Assembly (NCBI GenBank): GCA_001627335.1
Contig: LUPK01000010.1
Coordinates: 1 to 64,000, forward strand
Length of the DNA: 64,000 nucleotides
Source: Nocardioides sp. REDSEA-S33_B3
GTDB taxonomy: Bacteria; Actinomycetota; Actinomycetes; Propionibacteriales; Nocardioidaceae
Reading direction: 5' to 3'
Part shown: positions 56,513 through 64,000 of the stretch, one piece after another
Position numbering within the stretch: position 1 is the stretch's first letter
Layout: each line of letters begins with the position of its first letter
The notes under the pieces: generated by a model
What the model saw: the letters and a program-made list of their open reading frames with translations, nothing else
Databases searched by the model: none
Told to the model about the DNA's origin: nothing
Made by a program: the position numbers and the translations under genes

Positions 56513-57433
56513 ATGACCCTGCTGCTCGTGCTTGGGGTGCTCCTGGTCCTCGTCGCCATCCTGCTGGTGGCCTCGGCCACCACCAGCGACGCCGAGGCCT
56601 CCGGGGTCGGCAAGTCGCTGGCGGTCCTGCAGGCGATGACCAGCGCACCCAAGGAGCTGACCGACGAGATCGACCGTCCGTTCTCCGAGCGGGTCTGGGA
56701 GCCGCTGCAGGCCAGGACCCTGGGCCTGGGTCGCCGACTGTCCGGGGCCGACTCCGCGGAACGGATCCGGCGCAAGCTGGACCTCGCGGGCAACCCGCCG
56801 GGCTGGACCGTCGACCGGGTCACCTCCGGCAAGATCGTCGGCGCCGTGGCGGGTCTCGTGGTCGCGCTGCTGTTCAGCCTGATGCTCGGTGCCGGCACCC
56901 CGGTCCGGATCGCCGTGGTCCTCGGCGGTCTGGTCGTCGGGTTCTTCGGCCCCAACCTTTACCTCTACCAGAAGGCCTACGACCGCTCCCTGCAGATCCA
57001 GCGCGACCTGCCCGACGCCATCGACCTGATGACGATCAGCGTGGAGTCGGGTCTCGGCTTCGACGCTGCGGTGCAGCAGGTGTCCCGCAACACCGACGGC
57101 CCGTTGGCCGAGGAGTTCTCCCGGGTGCTGCGCGAGATGCAGATCGGGCAGGGACGCGCCGCCGCGCTACGCGCCATGTCCGATCGCACCAACGTCGCGG
57201 ACCTGAAGAGCTTCGTGAGCTCGATGGTCCAGGCCGACTCCTTCGGCGTGCCCGTCGGCCAGGTGCTGCGCGTGCAGTCCAGCGAGATGCGCGTCAAGCG
57301 CCGCCAGCGGGCCGAGGAGAAGGCCCAGCAGGTGCCGGTCAAGATCACCGTCCCGCTGATCTTCTGCATCCTGCCCTGCCTGTTCGTGGCGGTCATGGGG
57401 CCTGCCGTCATCAGCATCATGGACAGCTTCTGA
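56513..57433 (+). CDS. tadC: Flp pilus platform protein TadC
   Basis: 306 residues. N-terminal span (LLLVLGVLLVLVAILLVASA), cytoplasmic segment with AERIRRKLDLAGNPPGW, two spans (IVGAVAGLVVALLFSLMLG and IAVVLGGLVVGFFGPNLYLY) and a T2SF domain (LQIQRDLPDAIDLMTISVESGLGFDAAVQQV; FVSSMVQADSFGVPVGQVLRVQSSEMRVKRRQRAEEKAQQVPVKI) ending in a final span (LIFCILPCLFVAVMGPAVISI). It pairs with TadB to form the inner-membrane platform. It begins one base after the tadB stop. Confidence 0.94.
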   Translation: MTLLLVLGVLLVLVAILLVASATTSDAEASGVGKSLAVLQAMTSAPKELTDEIDRPFSERVWEPLQARTLGLGRRLSGADSAERIRRKLDLAGNPPGWTVDRVTSGKIVGAVAGLVVALLFSLMLGAGTPVRIAVVLGGLVVGFFGPNLYLYQKAYDRSLQIQRDLPDAIDLMTISVESGLGFDAAVQQVSRNTDGPLAEEFSRVLREMQIGQGRAAALRAMSDRTNVADLKSFVSSMVQADSFGVPVGQVLRVQSSEMRVKRRQRAEEKAQQVPVKITVPLIFCILPCLFVAVMGPAVISIMDSF

Positions 57434-57456
57434 GACACGGCGCCGATCCGACGACG

Positions 57457-59037
57457 ATGAGGAACGCCCCCGACCTGCGCATCGCGGCCGCCGCGCGCGG
57501 CTTCGTGCTGCTCGCGCTCGGGGGGCCGATCCTGTGGGGACGTGACGTGTCCTCCGTGATCGCCCTGGCCGCCCTGGGCACCGGCTGGCTGCTGGCCCTG
57601 AATCTCGAGCTGCGGGCCCCCCGGCTGCGCGTGCCCCTGGTCGTCCTCGACGCGGGGTTCGTCGGCCTGGTCGCAGGCACCGAGCTCACCTCCCAGGCGG
57701 TGCTGGGCGCCCTGGCCGTGCCACCGTTCATCGCCGGCCTGTGGCAGGGCCTGCGCGGTGTGCTGCTGGCCCTGTCCGCGGAGCTGATCGCGGTGGTGGT
57801 GGTCGGCATCGCCTCGGGCGGACCGCTCAGCGCGGACCAGTCCTTCGCGATCTTCACCTGGGCGGCGATGGGTCTCGCGCTCGGCATGGTCGCCACCTTC
57901 GTGCGCGGCGCACTGCGCGACGACGACCCGATGGCGCCGTACCGGCACGCATCCGACCTGCTGCGCGAGCTCAACCAACTCAGCGTCGGCCTGTCGTCGG
58001 GCCTGGAGCCGCGCAGCCTCGGCGGGGTCATCCTCAGCACCGTGCTCGACGAGGTCCCGGCGTCGGCGGTCAGCATCCACGTCCCGCTGGACGACCACCT
58101 CGCCACCCTCACCGCCAAGTCGCTGCCCGGTGGCGACCTCGACCGGTGCGCGGACTTCGCCACCGCGGCCTGGGCGCGCGACCAGGTCGTGGTCGAGGAC
58201 GGCATCTTCGCCTTCCCCCTCGAGGGGCACCGCTCGACGGTCGCCGTGGTGAGCGGCTCGCTCCCCCCGGGCTCCAGCGTCGGACCCGACGAGCTGCGCC
58301 ACCGCGTGACCCGGTTGCAGGTGGCCCTAGAGGAGCAGGCGGTGCAGCTCGAGACGGGGCTGCTCTTCGAGGCCTTCCGCGACACCGCGACAGCCGACGA
58401 GCGGCAGCGGCTCTCGCGGGAGATGCACGACGGCGTGGCGCAGGACATCGCCTCCCTCGGCTACCTCGTCGACGCACTCGCTGCCCAGGCCCCGACCCCG
58501 GAGGCCGAGGCCCAGCTGGGCATGCTCCGCGAGCGCGTCACCGCGATCGTCTCGGAGGTACGCCGCTCGGTCACCACCCTGCGCACGACCGTGGGCACCA
58601 GCGAGTCGCTCGGCACCGCCATCGTCGGAGTCACCCGCAACCTGAGCCAGACCTCGGGCATCCCCATCGAGGTCACCCTCGACGAGCAGGCGCAGCGGCT
58701 GCGGCCCGAGGTGGAGGCCGAGCTGTTCCGCATCACTCAGGAGGCGCTCAACAACGCCGTCAAGCACGCCGAGTGCCGCACCATCCGGGTGCACTGCCAG
58801 GTGGCCGCACCCACGGCTGCCATCACCGTGATCGATGACGGCAAGGGTCTGGGCGAGGCACGCTCGGACTCCTACGGTATGGGAATCATGCGAGAGCGAG
58901 CCCACCTCATCGACGCCGACCTGGCGATCGAGGAGCCACCCGGCGGCGGGCTGAGCGTCAGCGTCCGCCTGCCCGCGGAGCAGCGGCCGCCGGCCGCACC
59001 CACCCCCGAGACGAAGCAGGTGAGCACCCCCCGATGA
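57457..59037 (+). CDS. Sensor histidine kinase (NarL type) of the tad locus
   Basis: 526 residues. Five to six N-terminal spans (~10-155), then a GAF-like region (~175-300: SAVSIHVPLDDHLATLTAKSLPGGDL), the HisKA_3 helix with ERQRLSREMHDGVAQDIASLGYLVD (His324) and an ATPase domain with ALNNAVKHAECRTIRV (N-box), DDGKGLG and GMGIMRERAHLIDA. The C-terminal ~20 residues are Pro-rich. It begins 23 bases after tadC and overlaps the regulator gene by four bases (ATGA), so a pilus-specific two-component system is embedded in the operon. Confidence 0.92.
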   Translation: MRNAPDLRIAAAARGFVLLALGGPILWGRDVSSVIALAALGTGWLLALNLELRAPRLRVPLVVLDAGFVGLVAGTELTSQAVLGALAVPPFIAGLWQGLRGVLLALSAELIAVVVVGIASGGPLSADQSFAIFTWAAMGLALGMVATFVRGALRDDDPMAPYRHASDLLRELNQLSVGLSSGLEPRSLGGVILSTVLDEVPASAVSIHVPLDDHLATLTAKSLPGGDLDRCADFATAAWARDQVVVEDGIFAFPLEGHRSTVAVVSGSLPPGSSVGPDELRHRVTRLQVALEEQAVQLETGLLFEAFRDTATADERQRLSREMHDGVAQDIASLGYLVDALAAQAPTPEAEAQLGMLRERVTAIVSEVRRSVTTLRTTVGTSESLGTAIVGVTRNLSQTSGIPIEVTLDEQAQRLRPEVEAELFRITQEALNNAVKHAECRTIRVHCQVAAPTAAITVIDDGKGLGEARSDSYGMGIMRERAHLIDADLAIEEPPGGGLSVSVRLPAEQRPPAAPTPETKQVSTPR

Positions 59038-59690
59038 GCGAGAACATCTCCGTCATGCTGGTCGACGACCACGAGCTGATCCGCACGGGGCTGGCCGGGG
59101 TCTTCGACCTCCAGCCCGACATGACGGTCGTGGGCCAGGCCGGCTCGGTGGCCGAGGCGCTGACCCGCTTCGAGGAGGTGCGGCCCGACGTGGTGGTCAC
59201 TGACCTGCAGCTGGGCGACGGCACCGGTCTCGACATCGTCCGGGCCCTGCGACGCGACCACGAGGACGTCGGCCTCATCGTGCTGACCATGCACTCCGGT
59301 GACGACCAGATCTTCGCCGCCATGGAGGCCGGCGCCTCCGGTTTCGTCGGCAAGGACGCCCCCTCCCCCGAGGTCGTCAAGGCCGCCCGCCACGCCTCGG
59401 TCTCCCCCCGCTCGTTCATCTGCAGCGGACTGGTCGGCGCCATGATGCGCCGCGGGGCGGCGGAGTCCACCCGGCTCACCGACCGAGAGCACGAGGTCCT
59501 CGTGCTGCTCGCCGACGGCCTGGGCGCCGCCCAGATCGGGGCACAGCTCTACATGAGCGAGTCGACCGCCAAGTCCCACATCGCGCGGATCTACCAGAAG
59601 CTCGGCGCCGCCAACCGCGCCCAGGCGCTGGTCACCGCGATGCGGATCGGCCTGCTCTCGAGCGTGCAGCGCCAGCCCGGCACCCCCTGA
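59034..59690 (+). CDS. NarL/LuxR-type response regulator of the tad locus
   Basis: 218 residues. Receiver: Asp11/Asp12 pocket, phospho-acceptor Asp57 (VVVTDLQLGDG), Thr in IVLTMHSGD, Lys in GFVGKDAPS. DNA-binding domain LTDREHEVLVLLADGLGAAQIGAQLYMSESTAKSHIARIYQKLGAANRAQ (~146-195). It is co-translated with the kinase. Likely targets are the tad operon and the flp pilin gene, which starts 167 bases downstream; the gap has TCCGGA words repeated near 59740 and 59760 that could be its site. Confidence 0.92.
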   Translation: MSENISVMLVDDHELIRTGLAGVFDLQPDMTVVGQAGSVAEALTRFEEVRPDVVVTDLQLGDGTGLDIVRALRRDHEDVGLIVLTMHSGDDQIFAAMEAGASGFVGKDAPSPEVVKAARHASVSPRSFICSGLVGAMMRRGAAESTRLTDREHEVLVLLADGLGAAQIGAQLYMSESTAKSHIARIYQKLGAANRAQALVTAMRIGLLSSVQRQPGTP

Positions 59691-59696
59691 GCACCT

Positions 59697-59713
59697 GGCC
59701 CTCCGCAGGGGCC
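59697..59713. terminator. Weak stem-loop after the tad regulator
   Basis: GGCCC (59697-59701) and GGGCC (59709-59713) form a five-bp stem seven bases after the regulator stop. It is short and may only attenuate read-through into flp. Confidence 0.35.
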
Positions 59714-59856
59714 TCTACGCCGCTAGCAGATCCGCACTAGTCCGGAATGACTATGCCGGTCCGGACCTTCATGGGATGAACCGTCCCCCGGGTACGGCCG
59801 AGAATGGAGTCCATGAGGCTCCTCGTCGGGGGCCGCAGACCACAGGGAGAAATCAC

Positions 59857-60081
59857 ATGCTCGAGTTCCTGCGCATCATGCTGGACGCCCGCTCCGAGGA
59901 CCGCGACGAGCGCGGCGCCTCCGCCGTCGAGTACGGCCTGCTCATCGCCGGCATCGCCGCGCTGATCGTCGTCGTCGTGTTCGCCTTCGGCGGCGCCATC
60001 GAGGAGATTTTCGATGACACCTGCGACACGATCGCCACCAGCGCCGGCACCACCCAGTGCGCCGACCGACCCACCACCTGA
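59857..60081 (+). CDS. flp: Flp/Fap-type pilin subunit
   Basis: 74 residues from ATG 59857 with AGGGAGA upstream (CACAGGGAGAAATCAC). The short leader (MLEFLRIMLDARSEDRDERG) ends at Gly before ASAVEYGLLIAGIAALIVVVV: the type IVb prepilin cleavage site G|A-x4-EY, with the Glu at mature position 5, then a long hydrophobic helix. The mature tail (FDDTCDTIATSAGTTQC) carries two Cys that could form a disulphide. This is the structural subunit of the Flp pilus. No prepilin peptidase (TadV) or TadE/TadF gene is in the window. Confidence 0.95.
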   Translation: MLEFLRIMLDARSEDRDERGASAVEYGLLIAGIAALIVVVVFAFGGAIEEIFDDTCDTIATSAGTTQCADRPTT

Positions 60082-60100
60082 CGCAAGCCGCCTCGCGGCC

Positions 60101-60142
60101 GTGTGGCCCTCGCCCCGTCTCAGGACCGGGCGAGGGCCACAC
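60101..60142. terminator. Strong bidirectional stem-loop between flp and the M48 peptidase gene
   Basis: GTGTGGCCCTCGCCC (60101-60115) and GGGCGAGGGCCACAC (60128-60142) form a perfect 15-bp stem with a 12-base loop. The right arm overlaps the last codons of the M48 gene (stop at 60120-60122), so the hairpin ends transcripts from both directions. Confidence 0.85.
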
Positions 60143-61322
60143 GCACGAGCAGGGTCGGGTGGCTGCCGAACCACCAGTGCGACCACGCCGGCGGGGTGGG
60201 GTCGGCCAGGGAGCGCAGCGCCAGGCGCCGCTGCAGGTCCACGAAGGCCTCCGGGTCCTCGGTCACCCGCAGCGCCTCGACGTCGGCGCGCAGCTCGATG
60301 GTGCGGCTGATCCCGTTCTGGACCGGCAGGGCGAGCACGCTCCCGACCGCGAGCAGCGCCACCAGCGTCGGCACCGTCGCCGGGTCGTCGGCTCGCCGAC
60401 GGCCCAGGACCAGGCCCAGCAGGCCCACCGCCGCCGCGGCGCCGCTGGCACCGAGCACGGTGCCGACCAGGACGTCGTCGTGCCTGGCGTGCGCGAGCTC
60501 GTGGGCCACCACCGCGAGCGCCTCGTCGCGCGGCACGTCGCGGACCAGGTTGTCGTAGAGGACCACGCGGCGGCTGTCGGCGAACCCGGACACGTAGGCG
60601 TTGAGGGTCGTCGTCCGTCGGGATGCGTCAGCGACCAGGACCTCGTCCACGGGGACCCCCTCAGCCTCGGCGAGCTCGAGGACGCCGGTCCGCAGGTCGC
60701 CGTCGGGCAACGGGGCGAAGTCGTTGAACAACGGCTCCACCACCAGCGGGTAGGCGAAGCTGCCTGCGACGACCAGACCCGCCGCGAGTCCAGCGACCAC
60801 GGCCGGCCAGGCCCGTCGCCACCGGCGGGCACAACCGACGACCACCAGCGCGAGCAGGCCCGTCACCACGATGTCCAGCGCCTCGGCGACCACCAGGTCC
60901 CTGGCGAAGCCGGTCCATGTCTGGTCGGAGAGCCCGGCGGCCCTGACGTGCCGGCGTGAGAGCACCGAGAAGGTCAGGGTCGCCACCCGCGCGACCAGCT
61001 CGACCCCCGCCACGGCGAGGAGCACCTGGACCCACCAGCGGCCGGGGAGCCGGCCCGCCCAGCGGCGTACGCGGGCGGACAGGGCGAGCAGCACCACGAC
61101 GAGCAGGTTCACGGCGGTCGCCGCCCACCCCCATCGCCGCAGCACGCCCGTGAACTGCTCGGCTCGGGCCACCTCCGCGCTGGTCAGCACGTCCTCCACC
61201 GGCACGGGGTCCGGCGTCCCTCCGGGCACCGGCGACCACGGCACGAGCAGCGCGGCCAGGAGCAGGAAGACACCCGTCGCGACCACCGTGACCGCGATCG
61301 CGACGCGCCGCTGCGCGATCAT
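60120..61322 (-). CDS. M48-family (STE24/HtpX-like) membrane zinc peptidase
   Basis: 400 residues. Several spans (~8-28, ~67-82, ~97-120, ~143-163, ~175-195 and two after the active site). The catalytic zinc site is HELAH (274-278) in VVAHELAHARHDD, with a third ligand Glu in TIELRADVEALR (~338). ADASRRTTTLNAYVSGF (~232-248) is the substrate-cleft motif of CAAX protease/STE24 relatives. Such enzymes degrade or process membrane proteins. The ATG at 61322 overlaps the stop of the next upstream gene (ATGA-like), so the two are coupled. Confidence 0.92.
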   Translation of the reverse strand: MIAQRRVAIAVTVVATGVFLLLAALLVPWSPVPGGTPDPVPVEDVLTSAEVARAEQFTGVLRRWGWAATAVNLLVVVLLALSARVRRWAGRLPGRWWVQVLLAVAGVELVARVATLTFSVLSRRHVRAAGLSDQTWTGFARDLVVAEALDIVVTGLLALVVVGCARRWRRAWPAVVAGLAAGLVVAGSFAYPLVVEPLFNDFAPLPDGDLRTGVLELAEAEGVPVDEVLVADASRRTTTLNAYVSGFADSRRVVLYDNLVRDVPRDEALAVVAHELAHARHDDVLVGTVLGASGAAAAVGLLGLVLGRRRADDPATVPTLVALLAVGSVLALPVQNGISRTIELRADVEALRVTEDPEAFVDLQRRLALRSLADPTPPAWSHWWFGSHPTLLVRVALARS

Positions 61323-62416
61323 CCGGCAGCCTCGGTCAGCAGCCGCTGCCAGGTGCGCGTCACCTCGGCCGGGTCGGTGCCGACGGCGGCCAGGGCGGCG
61401 GCCAGGTCCGCACCGTCGGAGGTCCGTCGGTAGACCTCGACGAGCCCGTCCTCCCCCACGAGCGTCGCCAGGGCGCGGCAGGCCAACCAGGCCGCCTCGT
61501 AGGCGGCGCCGAGGTGCGGCGCCGTGAGGTCGAAGTCGGACTCGTCGGGCAGCCGGTCGGGGACCCCGTCCTCACGCACCCGCTCGAGGACCTGGGCGGC
61601 GGTCCGTGAGAGGGGCAGGTCGACGTCGAGGAGGGCGACGTAGTCGGCGAACCCCTCCACCAGCCACACCGGCGCCCGGCTGGTGGGTGCCCCGGTGACG
61701 GCGTGGACGGCCTCGTGGGTCATCACCACCTGGGCGCCGGTCCGCCGCAGTCGACCGAGCTCGGCCGGGTTGACGAAGACGTGCACCGGCGAGGAGGTGG
61801 ACAGCAGGCCGTCCACGGACGCGGTCACCGCGGCCACCTCGCGGTAGGTCCCCTCGGGCACACCCAGCACGGCGTCGAGCCCCGCTGCGTCCTGCGGCAC
61901 CTCCACCACCAGCGGCCCGGCACTGTCGCCGAGCACCTTCGCGGCCTGCGGCACCGCACGCCGCGCCAGGAGGGAGTACGGCGCCGGGTCGGCGCCCGTG
62001 GTGATCACGAGCGTGTCCTCGCCCCGGTCGACCAGCACGGGGCCGCGCAGCCACAGCGGCACCCGGCCCCCGGTGAACCCGGTCACCCCCACGGCCTGCG
62101 CCGACGACCGGAGGCCCACCTCCACCTCCGTGCGCGCGACTCCACGATCGACCCCACCCAGCGACCAGGTCAGGTCGGCCCGCACCGCCCAGCTGCCGTC
62201 CTCGGCAGGGACACCGAGGGTGTCGACGTAACGGAGGTCGAGGTCCCGCACCCGCAGGGTCCGGGCGTTCCCGGCCAGCGACTCCAGGAGACTGCGGGCC
62301 GCGGCGTCATCGGCGGGCGCGAGTGAGGCGGCGGCCGCGCCGTCGCCGGTCGAGAGGGCACGCTCGAGGGAGTCGAGCGCCGTGGTGGCTGCGACGGGGT
62401 CGGCAGCGGCCGGCAC
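61319..62416 (-). CDS. Membrane-linked putative peptidase-like protein (start probably upstream)
   Basis: 365 residues from the GTG at 62416. The N-terminal part (~1-100) is a SnoaL/NTF2-like stretch (ALDSLERALSTGDGAAAASL), and the C-terminal part has VVMTHEAVHAV and PVWLVEGFADYVALLD (His-Glu-x-x-His at HEAVH, then Glu in EGFADY), the gluzincin pattern of basic secretory/M1-like peptidases. The open frame continues upstream, encoding RRRRPRVVLALLLAGVLAAV, a basic-flanked membrane span, but with no ATG/GTG/TTG. CTG at 62575, overlapping the NlpC/P60 stop, would give 418 residues with that anchor. I consider the longer form likely. Confidence 0.8.
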   Translation of the reverse strand: MPAAADPVAATTALDSLERALSTGDGAAAASLAPADDAAARSLLESLAGNARTLRVRDLDLRYVDTLGVPAEDGSWAVRADLTWSLGGVDRGVARTEVEVGLRSSAQAVGVTGFTGGRVPLWLRGPVLVDRGEDTLVITTGADPAPYSLLARRAVPQAAKVLGDSAGPLVVEVPQDAAGLDAVLGVPEGTYREVAAVTASVDGLLSTSSPVHVFVNPAELGRLRRTGAQVVMTHEAVHAVTGAPTSRAPVWLVEGFADYVALLDVDLPLSRTAAQVLERVREDGVPDRLPDESDFDLTAPHLGAAYEAAWLACRALATLVGEDGLVEVYRRTSDGADLAAALAAVGTDPAEVTRTWQRLLTEAAG

Positions 62417-62567
62417 GTCCGCGGGCGGCGCCGCGACGTAGGGCCCGTCGGCCAGTCGGGTGACGACCAGGACCGCAGCGAGGACGCCCGCGAGGAGCAG
62501 CGCCAGGACGACCCGAGGTCGTCGCCGCCGTGCGGGCGGAGCGTCGATCGGCGAGGGTGCTGCCGGG

Positions 62568-63551
62568 TCAGCCAGGACGGACCGCGCCGACGTACGGCAT
62601 GGAGTGCAGCGGGGAGACCCGGACGCCCTGGCTGGGGTTGGCCGCGTGGACGATCATTCCGTTGCCGATGTAGATGCCGACGTGGCTGATCGGGCTGTAG
62701 TAGAAGACCAGGTCACCGGGCTGCAGCGCGCTGGCGGCGACGCGGGGCCCGGAGGAGAACTGGGCGCCCGAGGAGTGCGGCAGGCCGACACCCGCGGTGC
62801 CGTAGGCACGCATCGTCAGCCCGGAGCAGTCGAAGGCGCTGGGGCCGGCGGCGCCGTAGACGTAGGCCTTCCCGACCTGGGCCATGGCGTACCGGATCGC
62901 CGCGGCGGCGCGGCCGGAGGCGGGCACCGAGGCAGGCACCCGGTCGCTGTCGCGGGAGAGCACCTCCTCGCGCTCCTCCTCCTCGAGGCGGGCCAGCAGG
63001 CTCTCGGCCTCGTCGAGCTTGGACTCGATGGTCGACTTCTCGCTGGCCAGGCGGTCCTTGAGCCGGGCGACCTCGGCGGTGCGGCGGGTCGTGGCCTGCA
63101 GTCGGATGCCGAGCGCCTTGACCTCGGAGGCGTAGGAGTCGAAGAGCTGGTCGGTCAGGCTGTCGTAGGCCGACATGGTCGACATCTGCGACAGGAACGC
63201 CGACGGGTCGCCGGAGAGGGCGACCTGGCCGACGGCCGAGAGCCGGTGCCCCTCGTAGGTGCGGATGACCGCGTCGCGCACGCGGTTGCGCACCGCCCGC
63301 ATCTGCTTGTCCTGACGCGCCTGGTCCGACGTGACGGCCTTCAGGTCCCGCTTGAGCTCACCGAGCTCGAGTCGGACGTCGTTGTAGCGCTCGGAGGCCT
63401 GCTCCGCCTCGTGGTAGAGCCGATCGACCCGCGCCTTGACGTCGTCGATGTCCGGCTCGGCCTGGGCCGGCGTGGACGGCACGAGGCCGACGAGTCCCGC
63501 CAGCAGGGTGGCTGAGAGGAGGGTGGCGAGTCGAGAGCGACGCTGCAGCAC
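62568..63551 (-). CDS. NlpC/P60 peptidoglycan endopeptidase (RipA-like)
   Basis: 327 residues from the GTG at 63551. Signal peptide (VLQRRSRLATLLSATLLAGL... cleaved after PAQA, ~30). A long coiled-coil region (~35-205) with paired helices follows, then the NlpC/P60 domain (~215-327): KAYVYGAAGPSAFDCSGLTMRAY (catalytic Cys in FDCSG), LPHSSGAQF, LQPGDLVFYYSPISHVGIYIGN (His in SHVGIY) and MIVHAANPSQGV (third residue His). It cuts the gamma-D-Glu-diamino acid bond in stem peptides; the coiled coil is typical of division/hydrolysis proteins regulated by FtsEX-like partners. It is preceded by an MtrA-type repeat site. Confidence 0.94.
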   Translation of the reverse strand: MLQRRSRLATLLSATLLAGLVGLVPSTPAQAEPDIDDVKARVDRLYHEAEQASERYNDVRLELGELKRDLKAVTSDQARQDKQMRAVRNRVRDAVIRTYEGHRLSAVGQVALSGDPSAFLSQMSTMSAYDSLTDQLFDSYASEVKALGIRLQATTRRTAEVARLKDRLASEKSTIESKLDEAESLLARLEEEEREEVLSRDSDRVPASVPASGRAAAAIRYAMAQVGKAYVYGAAGPSAFDCSGLTMRAYGTAGVGLPHSSGAQFSSGPRVAASALQPGDLVFYYSPISHVGIYIGNGMIVHAANPSQGVRVSPLHSMPYVGAVRPG

Positions 63552-63705
63552 GAGCGGGTGGTCTCCCTTGCTGTGTCGACGGCGCACGCGCGGACCCGGC
63601 CGGCCCGCTGGTCACGAACGCCCCGCGTGACGGTAATCGCTGGAGCGGAGCCCGGCCAAACCTCCGGGGCATGTCGCACGCCGATTTCACTCGGGGCGAC
63701 CGGAC

Positions 63706-63723
63706 CTCCTGCCACAGCAGGAG
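63706..63723 (-). other. Hairpin in the NlpC/P60 leader region
   Basis: CTCCTGC (63706-63712), loop CACA, GCAGGAG (63717-63723): a perfect seven-bp stem about 160 bases before the NlpC/P60 start. The long (~180-base) leader lacks the conserved words of the c-di-AMP riboswitch often found before such genes. Function unknown. Confidence 0.5.
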
Positions 63724-63729
63724 TCTGGG

Positions 63730-63756
63730 GTCACAGCCGTCACATACGTCACACGC
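63730..63756 (+). promoter_or_regulatory. Triple direct repeat GTCACANNN, MtrA-box-like operator
   Basis: GTCACAGCC, GTCACATAC and GTCACACGC follow one another at exact nine-base spacing. In mycobacteria the response regulator MtrA binds direct repeats of GTCACAgcg-type boxes, including upstream of the NlpC/P60 gene ripA. The site lies about 180-205 bases before the NlpC/P60 start and next to the partial gene's stop. Confidence 0.65.
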
Positions 63757-63778
63757 ACAGACCCGGTGCGGCAGGCCG

Positions 63779-64000
63779 TCAGGCGCTCGCGATGTCCGAG
63801 CCCGGCACGCCCGTGCCGGTCGGGTCGGTGCCGGGCCCGTCGGTGGGGGTGACCAGCCGCAGCGGCGGCACCAGTCCCCCGGCCGCGAGAGCGCCCAGCA
63901 GCTCGCGGTCCTCCTCGTCGAAGCCCATCTCGGGCGGTGGTCCGAGCAGCACCGTCACCACGCAGTCGTGGCAGGCCAGCCCGCGGACCACGCAGGTGTC
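63779..64000 (-). CDS. Small conserved hypothetical protein, 5' end outside the window
   Basis: The frame is open to the window edge and reads DTCVVRGLACHDCVVTVLLG, then EEDRELLGALAAGGLVPPLRLV and a Gly/Thr/Pro tail. The CxxC (CHDC) with the hydrophobic strand TVLLGPP and a following acidic helix resemble short actinobacterial proteins that begin 'C.VRG..CHDCVVTVLLG'. 73 residues are visible; only a few N-terminal residues are probably missing. Function unknown; possibly a metal- or thiol-redox small protein. Confidence 0.7.
   Translation of the reverse strand, partial: DTCVVRGLACHDCVVTVLLGPPPEMGFDEEDRELLGALAAGGLVPPLRLVTPTDGPGTDPTGTGVPGSDIASA

Noticed and set aside
63552-63778. c-di-AMP (ydaO) riboswitch upstream of the NlpC/P60 gene
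   Set aside because: Such genes often have one in actinobacteria, but the conserved words (GGGTGAATC-type loop and the GAACCCGTCAGCTAAC-type end) are not present.

Overview
The window is about 64 kb of very GC-rich DNA, densely coded on both strands, with many GTG starts, 1-4 base gene overlaps and actinobacterial marker families (Rv2175c, DUF3040, DUF5304, MacS-type kinase, PASTA kinase, class II DAHP synthase, dnaE2). I read it as a chromosomal segment of an actinobacterium, most likely Nocardioidaceae (Nocardioides-like). Gene content and order resemble the region downstream of the division cluster in Streptomyces and, in part, Mycobacterium tuberculosis Rv2172c-Rv2178c. I see no tRNA, rRNA, CRISPR array, phage or complete insertion sequence. 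The first ~190 bases are not trustworthy: bases 1-13 match the end of the Nextera mosaic-end adapter, and the next ~180 bases encode a piece of a luciferase-like monooxygenase joined in frame to a truncated murE, so the contig begins with a chimera.

Layout. 1-6.1 kb (minus strand): start of the division/cell-wall cluster, mraZ - small membrane ORF - rsmH - ftsL - ftsI - murE, with a five-repeat MraZ operator upstream of mraZ. 6.4-10.9 kb (plus): moxR - DUF58 - transglutaminase operon, then a terminator and DUF3040. 11.8-19.1 kb: a DNA-damage island. dnaE2, a methyltransferase and dinB read leftward from one perfect LexA box; a DUF6504 protein and a HEPN-domain protein read rightward from a second LexA box. 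A 22-bp tandem repeat family lies just after the last or middle stop codon on each side. 19.2-24.4 kb: membrane protein, YbaK-like deacylase, phytoene-desaturase-like oxidoreductase, metF, polyprenyl synthase, Rv2175c. 24.6-33 kb: PASTA kinase (PknL-like), nfo, EamA transporter, two unrelated DAHP synthases (aroF and aroG), a zinc-ribbon membrane protein and threonine aldolase. 33-40.3 kb: amino acid permease, DUF309, a phosphofructokinase with pyrophosphate-type residues, DUF1028, glpK, DinB_2 and coiled-coil proteins. 40.3-44.7 kb: MacRS-type two-component system, plsC, carboxylesterase. 44.7-48.9 kb: a MITE-like element and an operon SRPBCC - ArsA-like ATPase - DUF5304 - two ROK glucokinases; a long-chain acyl-CoA ligase is divergent. 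51-60.1 kb: a Tad (Flp) pilus locus cpaB-cpaE-cpaF-VWA/tadB-tadC with its own sensor kinase and regulator, then flp pilin. 60.1-64 kb: M48 peptidase, a second membrane-linked peptidase-like protein, a RipA-like NlpC/P60 hydrolase with a triple MtrA-type box upstream, and a partial gene.

How it works together. The left end builds the septum and wall; PASTA kinase, Rv2175c, NlpC/P60 and the MtrA-type site add wall sensing and remodelling. Central carbon genes (two glucokinases, PFK, glpK, DAHP synthases) sit between signalling pairs. The clearest unusual system is the SOS island, which has a mutagenic polymerase and accessory genes on two LexA-controlled arms but no ImuA/ImuB, while DnaE2 itself carries a candidate beta-clamp motif.
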